DNA of 64,000 bases from Thermodesulfovibrio thiophilus DSM 17215 (GTDB lineage: Bacteria; Nitrospirota; Thermodesulfovibrionia; Thermodesulfovibrionales; Thermodesulfovibrionaceae). The stretch spans positions 264,696 to 328,695 of the forward strand of contig NZ_AUIU01000011.1 of assembly GCF_000423865.1 (NCBI RefSeq), in the 5' to 3' direction. The notes under the pieces are model-generated. The model did no database searches, was not told the DNA's origin, and saw only the letters and a program-made list of their open reading frames with translations. Position numbers and translations under genes: made by a program. Shown piece after piece: positions 57,826-64,000 of the stretch; the stretch's first letter is position 1; every line of letters starts with the position of its first letter.

Positions 57826-58564
57826 AACTATAGAATTCCCTCCTGCTGATCTTGCTGAGTCTGATGGCTTGCTCGCCATTGGAGGAGATCTCAGTGTTGA
57901 AAGATTAATTCTTGCTTATAGATCAGGAATATTTCCATGGTATAATCATGAACCAATACTGTGGTGGTCACCCTCTCTGAGACCTGTAATATTTCCGAGA
58001 CTTTTCAGTATGTCAAGGAGTCTTTATCAGACTTTGAAAAAAGAGATTTACAGAGTGAGCTTTGATAGAGACTTTTATAGTGTAATTAAAGGTTGTGCTG
58101 CTGCTCCAAGAAAAGATTCTTCAGGAACATGGATTACAACAGAGATGATGGAGGCTTATAGTGTACTTCATAATCTTGGATTTGCTCATTCAGTTGAAAT
58201 ATGGTTTAATGATAAAATTATTGGTGGACTTTATGGAGTGGCTATTGGTAATGCATTTTTTGGAGAGTCAATGTTCACATTAATGAAGGATGCTTCGAAA
58301 GTTGCACTTGCCTGCCTTGTTAAGTTTCTTATTGAACAGGATTTTTATTTCATAGACTGTCAGATTACAAATCCTCATCTTTTAAAAATGGGTGCAGTTG
58401 AACTTCCTCGCTCAGTTTTTTTAAAAATATTAGATGAGGCATTAAAAAGGAGCTTAATACTTGGAAAATGGTCAGGCTTTGAATGCTCTACGAAAGAGGT
58501 AGCCTCTTTTCTTAAAAAGAAACTAATACCGAGGAGATTAAAGAATGAAGATAATACTTTTTGA
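57803..58564 (+). CDS. aat: Leucyl/phenylalanyl-tRNA-protein transferase
   Basis: Aat adds Leu or Phe to proteins with N-terminal Arg or Lys, creating N-degrons for ClpS-ClpA. The 253-residue protein has the family signature segments FPPADLAESDGLLAIGGDLS, YRSGIFPWY, WWSPSLRPVI, and later FGESMFTLMKDASKVAL. It overlaps clpA by 23 nt, and the three N-degron genes thus form one operon. Confidence 0.95.
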   Translation: MTVFLLRETIEFPPADLAESDGLLAIGGDLSVERLILAYRSGIFPWYNHEPILWWSPSLRPVIFPRLFSMSRSLYQTLKKEIYRVSFDRDFYSVIKGCAAAPRKDSSGTWITTEMMEAYSVLHNLGFAHSVEIWFNDKIIGGLYGVAIGNAFFGESMFTLMKDASKVALACLVKFLIEQDFYFIDCQITNPHLLKMGAVELPRSVFLKILDEALKRSLILGKWSGFECSTKEVASFLKKKLIPRRLKNEDNTF

Positions 58565-59219
58565 TATAGATGGTACTTTGATAAGTGCTGGTGGTGCAGG
58601 TACAAGAGCCTTAAACAAAGCCTTTGAACAGATTCTTGGAATTAAGGATGCATTTAAGAATTTTGAGATGGCAGGTAAAACAGATGTTCAGATAATTAAG
58701 GAAGGGCTTATAGCTTCAGGAGTCAAACTTTCTAATGTTTTAGTTAGTGAGTTAATTGAAAGCTATCTTGAAAATTTAAGCATAGAGATAAATAATAACT
58801 CAAAACATCTGAAGCCAGGTGTGAAAGAGTTTATAGAGCTTATTTATCACGAATTGAAATATCCCATGGGACTTCTTACTGGTAACCTTGAAAAAGGAGC
58901 CAGAATTAAACTTGAACCATTTGGATTGAATACATTTTTCCCATTTGGAGCATTTGGAAGTGATCATGAGGATAGAAATTATCTTTTACCTGTAGCAATT
59001 GAGAGATTTTCAAGAACATTCAACTATAATATTGATTTCCAACAGTGCATTGTTGTCGGCGATACTCCGAGAGATGTAGCCTGTGCAAAACCTTATGGTG
59101 CTACAGTAATAGCAGTGGCTACGGGTCCTTACAGTGTGGAAAAACTAAAAACAACAGGTGCAGATGTCGTAGTTGAAAACCTGTCGGAAATCAGCAAAAT
59201 TCTAACACTACTTTCCTGA
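58545..59219 (+). CDS. HAD-family phosphatase, phosphoglycolate phosphatase-like
   Basis: The 224-residue HAD hydrolase has the nucleophile motif LFDIDGTLISAGGAG, motif II near MGLLTGNL, the cap domain between them, and the motif IV region VVGDTPRDVACAKPYGATVIAVATG. Members include phosphoglycolate phosphatase and beta-phosphoglucomutase-like enzymes; the substrate is not readable. It overlaps aat by 20 nt and ends 1 nt before the next gene. Confidence 0.87.
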   Translation: MKIILFDIDGTLISAGGAGTRALNKAFEQILGIKDAFKNFEMAGKTDVQIIKEGLIASGVKLSNVLVSELIESYLENLSIEINNNSKHLKPGVKEFIELIYHELKYPMGLLTGNLEKGARIKLEPFGLNTFFPFGAFGSDHEDRNYLLPVAIERFSRTFNYNIDFQQCIVVGDTPRDVACAKPYGATVIAVATGPYSVEKLKTTGADVVVENLSEISKILTLLS

Positions 59220-59220
59220 G

Positions 59221-59568
59221 ATGGGGAAATTTCCAGTAACTGAGAAGAAAGAAAAGGAGCTTTTAGCTGAAATGGAAAAATTCGGTATCAAAGAATCTGA
59301 ACTGGAAGAAAAATTTATCAGATGCTCAGGACATGGAGGCCAGAGGTTGAATAAAACATCAACAGGTGTTTACCTCAAGCATTTGCCAACTGGAGTGGAA
59401 GTGAAATGCACAAAGGAGAGATTTCAGGGATTAAATCGTTTTTTTGCTAGAAGAATGCTTGTAGAGAAAATAAAAGAATCTATGGGAATTCCTACGAGAA
59501 AACAGAAAGAAATTGAAAAGATAAGGAAAAAGAAAAGAAAAAAATCAGTAAATTCCAATTCTTCATAA
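59221..59568 (+). CDS. Release-factor-like ribosome rescue protein (GGQ domain only)
   Basis: The 115-residue protein has the catalytic GGQ loop of class I release factors (SGHGGQRLNKTSTGVYLKHLPTGV) and a very basic tail (KEIEKIRKKKRKKSVN). It lacks the codon-recognition domains of RF1 and RF2. This layout resembles ArfB/YaeJ and the mitochondrial C12orf65 type, which hydrolyse peptidyl-tRNA on stalled ribosomes. It starts 1 nt after the HAD gene stop codon and ends the clpS run. Rescue is inferred from domain content. Confidence 0.85.
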   Translation: MGKFPVTEKKEKELLAEMEKFGIKESELEEKFIRCSGHGGQRLNKTSTGVYLKHLPTGVEVKCTKERFQGLNRFFARRMLVEKIKESMGIPTRKQKEIEKIRKKKRKKSVNSNSS

Positions 59569-59704
59569 TAATAACTTAAATTAATATTTGCATTTTTATT
59601 ACTAGATTGGTTAGATTATTTCTTGTAAATATTCAATAATTGCAGATTAAAAAAGAAGTATAGTAAATATTCTGCAACGGCAAGTTAGAATAATATCTAA
59701 TTGC

Positions 59705-59733
59705 TTGACATAGTTTTAATTTTTTGATAAACT
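59705..59733 (+). promoter_or_regulatory. Promoter of the str ribosomal operon
   Basis: A consensus TTGACA (59705-59710) and TAAACT (59728-59733) are 17 nt apart, with TGA before the -10. The expected start near 59740 leaves a leader of about 64 nt. That leader contains GTTAC-N6-GTAAC (59765-59780), followed at once by a second TATAAT. Confidence 0.65.
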
Positions 59734-59803
59734 AAAAAGTCTTGTCTAGAAATGTTAAACTTTTGTTACGTTAAAGTAACTATAATTTTTATGAGGTGAA
59801 AAG

Positions 59804-60175
59804 GTGCCGACGATTTCACAATTAGTAAAAAAAGGCAGGGAGAAAGTTGAAAAGAAAACTAAATCACCTGCTTTACAATCATGTCCTCAGAGAAGGGGTG
59901 TATGTGTGAGAGTATATACAACGACTCCTAAAAAACCTAACTCTGCTTTGAGGAAAGTAGCAAAAGTAAGGTTGACAAATGGAGTTGAGGTGATAGCTTA
60001 TATACCAGGAGAAGGCCATAATTTGCAAGAACATTCAATAGTTCTTGTAAGAGGAGGCAGGGTGAAGGATTTGCCAGGTGTTAGATATCATATTGTCAGG
60101 GGAACACTGGACTGTGCAGGTGTTAATAACAGGAGAAAGAGTCGTTCAAAATACGGCACTAAAAGACCAAAATAA
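59804..60175 (+). CDS. rpsL: Ribosomal protein S12
   Basis: The 123-residue S12 is close to canonical: [44 protein letters not shown], and [22 protein letters not shown] with the usual decoding-centre lysines. It starts at a GTG (59804) with GAGGTGAAAAG upstream; no ATG fits the N-terminus. First gene of the str operon. Confidence 0.98.
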   Translation: MPTISQLVKKGREKVEKKTKSPALQSCPQRRGVCVRVYTTTPKKPNSALRKVAKVRLTNGVEVIAYIPGEGHNLQEHSIVLVRGGRVKDLPGVRYHIVRGTLDCAGVNNRRKSRSKYGTKRPK

Positions 60176-60188
60176 GTAGGAGTATAAG

Positions 60189-60659
60189 ATGCCACGAAGA
60201 GGTTATGTTCCAAAAAGAGAAGTTTTACCTGATCCAAAATATCAGAGTAAGCTTGTATCAAAATTAATAAATGTTATTATGGAAGACGGTGAAAAGGCTA
60301 TTAGTGAAAAAATATGTTATGGTGCTTTTGAAATAATTAAAGAAAAAACAGGGAATGATCCTCTGAAAGTTTTTAAGCAAGCAATTGAAAATATCAAACC
60401 AATTCTCGAAGTAAGGCCTAGAAGGGTTGGAGGAGCAACATATCAGGTCCCCATGGAGGTGAGGCCTAATAGAAGATTGAGTCTTGCTTTAAGATGGCTT
60501 ACCACATATGCAAGGCAGCGTAAAGAAAAAACTATGAAAGAAAGACTTGCAGGTGAAATTTTAGATGCCTACAATAATGTAGGTTCTTCAATAAAAAAGA
60601 GAGAAGAAACCCACAAAATGGCAGAAGCCAATAGAGCATTTGCTCATTACAGGTGGTAA
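60189..60659 (+). CDS. rpsG: Ribosomal protein S7
   Basis: The 156-residue S7 begins [20 protein letters not shown] and has [22 protein letters not shown] and a full C-terminal arm ending FAHYRW. S7 binds the 3' domain of 16S rRNA and can repress the operon by binding its mRNA. It lies 13 nt after rpsL with AGGAG before the ATG. Confidence 0.98.
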   Translation: MPRRGYVPKREVLPDPKYQSKLVSKLINVIMEDGEKAISEKICYGAFEIIKEKTGNDPLKVFKQAIENIKPILEVRPRRVGGATYQVPMEVRPNRRLSLALRWLTTYARQRKEKTMKERLAGEILDAYNNVGSSIKKREETHKMAEANRAFAHYRW

Positions 60660-60672
60660 TTTAGAGGAGTAT

Positions 60673-62757
60673 ATGGAAAGATTCCCATTGGAAAAAACTA
60701 GAAATATTGGTATTATGGCACATATTGATGCTGGTAAGACAACCACTACAGAAAGAATTCTGTATTATACTGGCGTAACATACAAAATTGGAGAAGTCCA
60801 TGACGGAGCTGCTGTAATGGACTGGATGCCTCAGGAGCAGGAGCGTGGAATAACAATAACCTCAGCATCTACAACCTGCATGTGGAAAGACCATAAAATA
60901 AACATAATAGATACACCTGGTCATGTTGACTTTACTATCGAAGTTGAAAGGTCTCTTAGAGTGCTTGATGGTGCTATTGCTGTTTTTGATGCATCAGCTG
61001 GCGTTGAGCCTCAGAGCGAAACAGTGTGGAGACAGGCTGATAAGTATAGAGTTCCCAGGGTTGCTTTTATGAATAAAATGGATAAACTGGGTGCAGATTT
61101 CTTTATGGCAGTCGATAGTATGGTAGAAAAGCTTGGTGCAAATCCAGTTGCTGTTCAAATTCCAATAGGAACAGAAGAAAAATTCAGAGGTCCTATAGAT
61201 CTTGTTGAAATGAAGGCTTACTACTTTGATGATGAGACACTAGGAGCAAAATTTGTAGAAGATGAGATTCCTGCAGAGTATATTGAAGAAGCCAAAAAAT
61301 ATAGAGATAAAATGATAGAGACTTTATGTGATGTAGATGATAGAATCATGGAAAAATATCTTTCAGGCCAGGAGATATCTGCTCAGGAGATAAGGGATGC
61401 TATTAGAAAAGGTACAATAGAATTGAAGATTACTCCTGTACTTTGTGGTTCTTCTTTTAAAAATAAGGGCGTTCAGATACTTCTTGATGCTATTGTTTAT
61501 TATCTGCCTTCTCCTCTTGATGTTCCTCCTGTTAAAGGATTGAATCCACTTGATGGTACTGAAATAGAAAGAAAGCCTTCTTTAGATGAACCATTGACAG
61601 CATTGGCATTCAAGATTATGGCTGATCCATATATGGGAAGTCTTACTTATGTGAGAGTTTATTCTGGAGTTTTAGCATCAGGAAGTTATGTATATAATTC
61701 AACTCGAAATACAAAAGAGAGAGTTGCCAGAATTTTCAGAATGCATTCAAATCGTAGAGAAGAGATAAAAGAAATATGTGCGGGTGATATTGGTGCTATT
61801 GTTGGATTAAAGAGCACCCTTACAGGAGATACTCTTTGTGATGAGAGTAATCCAATAGTACTTGAATCTATAGAATTTCCTGAACCTGTTATTTCTGTTG
61901 CTATAGAGCCTAAAACAAAGGCAGATCAGGAAAAGTTATCACTTTCTTTGCAAAAAATATCTCAGGAAGACCCATCTTTCAGAGTTAGTTTCAATGAAGA
62001 AACAGGACAGACAATAATCTCTGGCATGGGGGAATTACATCTCGAAATTATTGTTGATAGACTTACAAGAGAGTTTAAAGTTGGAGCCAATGTGGGTAAA
62101 CCACAGGTTGCATATAAAGAGACAATTAAATTACCTGCCAAATCAGAAGGTAAGTTTATAAGGCAGACAGGTGGACGTGGTCAATATGGACATGTCTGGC
62201 TTGACGTAGAACCGATGGAGCGAGGCAAGGGATTTGAGTTTGTAAATAAAATCGTTGGTGGGACAATTCCCAGAGAATACATACCGGCTATTGAGAAAGG
62301 TGTTATAGAGGCAATGGAAGGAGGAGTTCTTGCTGGTTATCCTGTTGTTGATGTCAGAGTAACACTTTTTGATGGTTCGTATCATGAAGTTGATTCTTCA
62401 GAAATGGCTTTTAAAATTGCAGCGTCAATGGCATTTAAGGATGCATGTAAAAAAGCTGATATTGTTTTGTTAGAACCAATTATGGATGTGGAAGTTGTGG
62501 TCCCTGAAGATTATATGGGAGAAGTAATAGGAGATTTAAATTCAAGACGTGGCAAAATCCAGTCTATGGAAAAACGAGGGAAAGCGCAGGTAATAAGAGC
62601 AATGGTTCCACTTGCAGAAATGTTTGGATATGCCACTGATTTGAGGTCGAAAACTCAGGGCAGGGGAACATACACAATGCAGTTTTCACATTATGATGAA
62701 GTTCCTAAAAATCTTACAGAGCAAATAATTGCCAAGATAAAGGGTAATAATAAATAG
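60673..62757 (+). CDS. fusA: Elongation factor G
   Basis: The 694-residue translocase has the G1 motif [31 protein letters not shown] and all five domains at standard length. The start at 60673 is set by GAGGAG 3 nt before it; a frame from 60640 overlaps rpsG and is not needed. Codon use is the same AT-rich style as most genes here (GTT, ATT and CTT frequent), in contrast to tuf next door. Confidence 0.98.
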   Translation: MERFPLEKTRNIGIMAHIDAGKTTTTERILYYTGVTYKIGEVHDGAAVMDWMPQEQERGITITSASTTCMWKDHKINIIDTPGHVDFTIEVERSLRVLDGAIAVFDASAGVEPQSETVWRQADKYRVPRVAFMNKMDKLGADFFMAVDSMVEKLGANPVAVQIPIGTEEKFRGPIDLVEMKAYYFDDETLGAKFVEDEIPAEYIEEAKKYRDKMIETLCDVDDRIMEKYLSGQEISAQEIRDAIRKGTIELKITPVLCGSSFKNKGVQILLDAIVYYLPSPLDVPPVKGLNPLDGTEIERKPSLDEPLTALAFKIMADPYMGSLTYVRVYSGVLASGSYVYNSTRNTKERVARIFRMHSNRREEIKEICAGDIGAIVGLKSTLTGDTLCDESNPIVLESIEFPEPVISVAIEPKTKADQEKLSLSLQKISQEDPSFRVSFNEETGQTIISGMGELHLEIIVDRLTREFKVGANVGKPQVAYKETIKLPAKSEGKFIRQTGGRGQYGHVWLDVEPMERGKGFEFVNKIVGGTIPREYIPAIEKGVIEAMEGGVLAGYPVVDVRVTLFDGSYHEVDSSEMAFKIAASMAFKDACKKADIVLLEPIMDVEVVVPEDYMGEVIGDLNSRRGKIQSMEKRGKAQVIRAMVPLAEMFGYATDLRSKTQGRGTYTMQFSHYDEVPKNLTEQIIAKIKGNNK

Positions 62758-62798
62758 TGTTTAACGAGATTGAAAAGATTTAATAAGGAGGGAAGGAA

Positions 62799-63998
62799 AT
62801 GGGAAAGGCAAAATTTGAGAGGAAGAAGCCGCATGTAAATGTAGGTACGATAGGGCATATTGATCATGGCAAGACGACATTGACGGCAGCGATAACGAAG
62901 TATCTGGATTTAAAAGGCATGGCGCACTTTAAGAGTTATGACCAGATAGATAATGCACCTGAGGAGAAGGCGAGGGGAATAACGATAAGCACATCGCATG
63001 TAGAGTATGAGACAGACAAGAGGCATTATGCGCATGTAGACTGTCCTGGGCATGCAGACTACATAAAGAACATGATAACAGGTGCAGCGCAGATGGATGG
63101 AGCGATACTTGTAGTAGCGGCGAATGATGGACCGATGCCGCAGACGAGGGAGCACATTTTATTAGCGAGGCAGGTAGGGGTACCATACATAGTAGTATTT
63201 ATGAACAAGACAGACATGGTAGATGATCCTGAGTTACTGGATTTAGTGGAGTTAGAAGTAAGGGAGCTATTGAGCAAGTATGGATTTCCAGGGGATGAGA
63301 TACCGATAATAAGGGGGAGTGCATTAAAGGCATTGGAAAGTAGCAGCAAAGATCCCAATGCAGAGGAATACAAAGCAATACAAGAGTTACTGGATGCATT
63401 AGACAGCTATATACCAGAGCCACAGAGGCCAGTAGACAAGCCATTTTTAATGCCGATAGAAGATGTATTTACGATATCAGGAAGAGGGACAGTAGTAACA
63501 GGCAGAGTAGACAGAGGGATAATCAAAGTAGGAGATGAAGTAGAGATAGTAGGGTTAAGGGAGACGAGGAAGACAGTAGCGACAGGGTTAGAAATGTTTC
63601 GAAAGATACTGGATGAAGGAAGGGCAGGAGACAACATAGGGGTACTGTTGAGAGGGATAGGCAAGGAAGAAGTAGAGAGGGGCATGGTGTTAGCGAAGCC
63701 TGGAAGCATTACGCCGCATACTAAGTTCAAGGCAGAAGTGTATGTATTGACGAAAGAAGAAGGAGGGAGGCACACGCCATTTTTCAATGGATACAGGCCT
63801 CAGTTTTATTTCAGGACGACAGATGTAACAGGAGTGATAAAGTTACCAGAGGGAGTAGAGATGGTGATGCCAGGGGACAATGTGAATCTAACAGCTGAGT
63901 TAATAGCGCCGATAGCGATGGAAGAGGGATTGAGGTTTGCGATAAGAGAAGGTGGAAGAACAGTAGGTGCAGGTGTGGTTACAGAGGTGCTGGAGTAA
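62799..63998 (+). CDS. tuf: Elongation factor Tu
   Basis: The 399-residue factor has G1 GHIDHGKT (residues 19-26), the switch region with [21 protein letters not shown], and domains 2 and 3 of normal length. GGAGGGAAGG precedes the ATG. Its codon use is strikingly different from fusA and the other genes: Val is almost always GTA, Ile ATA, Arg AGG, Lys AAG, and Ala, Thr and Pro often end in G. As a side effect several long empty frames appear on the opposite strand. Only two bases follow the stop codon in this window. Confidence 0.98.
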   Translation: MGKAKFERKKPHVNVGTIGHIDHGKTTLTAAITKYLDLKGMAHFKSYDQIDNAPEEKARGITISTSHVEYETDKRHYAHVDCPGHADYIKNMITGAAQMDGAILVVAANDGPMPQTREHILLARQVGVPYIVVFMNKTDMVDDPELLDLVELEVRELLSKYGFPGDEIPIIRGSALKALESSSKDPNAEEYKAIQELLDALDSYIPEPQRPVDKPFLMPIEDVFTISGRGTVVTGRVDRGIIKVGDEVEIVGLRETRKTVATGLEMFRKILDEGRAGDNIGVLLRGIGKEEVERGMVLAKPGSITPHTKFKAEVYVLTKEEGGRHTPFFNGYRPQFYFRTTDVTGVIKLPEGVEMVMPGDNVNLTAELIAPIAMEEGLRFAIREGGRTVGAGVVTEVLE

Positions 63999-64000
63999 AA

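Noticed and set aside
62910..63787. Several long open frames on the minus strand inside tuf
   Set aside because: They come from the unusual codon choice of tuf on the other strand; they lack ribosome sites and resemble no protein family.

Overview
The window reads as a continuous, low-GC, gene-dense piece of chromosome from a thermophilic, anaerobic, Gram-negative bacterium. My best guess is a sulfate reducer of the phylum Nitrospirota close to Thermodesulfovibrio; this is an inference from gene content, not a database match. Pointers are LPS-transport genes (outer membrane), acetyl-CoA synthase and corrinoid protein genes with folate C1 genes (Wood-Ljungdahl pathway), a Desulfovibrio-like lactate locus, a multiheme cytochrome fused to a cytochrome bd-like membrane domain, and a single-domain KaiC protein of a type I recall only from thermophiles. 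I see no tRNA, rRNA, CRISPR array, insertion sequence, prophage or broken gene.

Layout. 1-1928 (minus): a diiron oxygen-sensor-like protein, a soluble chemoreceptor, and the start of a PhnD-like binding protein. 2001-5728 (minus): a two-gene membrane complex, one subunit carrying eight c-type heme motifs. 5798-11021 (minus): acsE-acsD-acsC-acsB, then a separate hisA. 12033-16565 (plus): lptC-lptA-lptB-rpoN-hpf-rapZ. 16692-22552 (plus): ATP synthase b', b, delta, alpha, gamma, beta, epsilon, closed by a clear terminator. 22869-24163: an HTH protein with a KaiC-like ATPase. 24372-25708: a histone-deacetylase-family protein converging on a PPC-domain protein. 25782-32932 (minus): lactate permease, D-lactate-dehydrogenase-like flavoprotein and Fe-S partner, LutC, and a LutB-LutA fusion. 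33005-35103 (minus): argD-argF. 35247-43478 (plus): mthfS-folE-folD-metV-metF-pilB-nadB-pyk in one tight run. 43473-45208: a LysR regulator and small zinc-ribbon proteins. 45324-49171 (plus): aspS, then a signalling trio (small protein, HDOD, GGDEF). 49168-52718 (minus): aroC-slt-zapB-like-zapA. 52831-59568 (plus): lysC-argJ, then the N-degron genes clpS-clpA-aat, a HAD phosphatase and a release-factor-like rescue protein. 59804-63998 (plus): rpsL-rpsG-fusA-tuf.

How it fits together. FolD, MetV and MetF carry C1 units to methyl-tetrahydrofolate; AcsE passes the methyl to the AcsCD corrinoid protein and AcsB joins it to CO and CoA. Lactate enters through the permease and is oxidised by two different Fe-S/flavin systems. 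The chemotaxis trio probably senses oxygen or iron, and the bd-like multiheme complex probably moves electrons between quinone and periplasm.

Two cross-cutting patterns stand out. At about ten operon heads a -10 box lies only 5-10 nt before the start codon with no Shine-Dalgarno sequence, which predicts leaderless mRNAs. Many promoters also carry a TGn extended -10, often TGG directly before the hexamer. Finally, tuf uses codons very unlike every other gene here.
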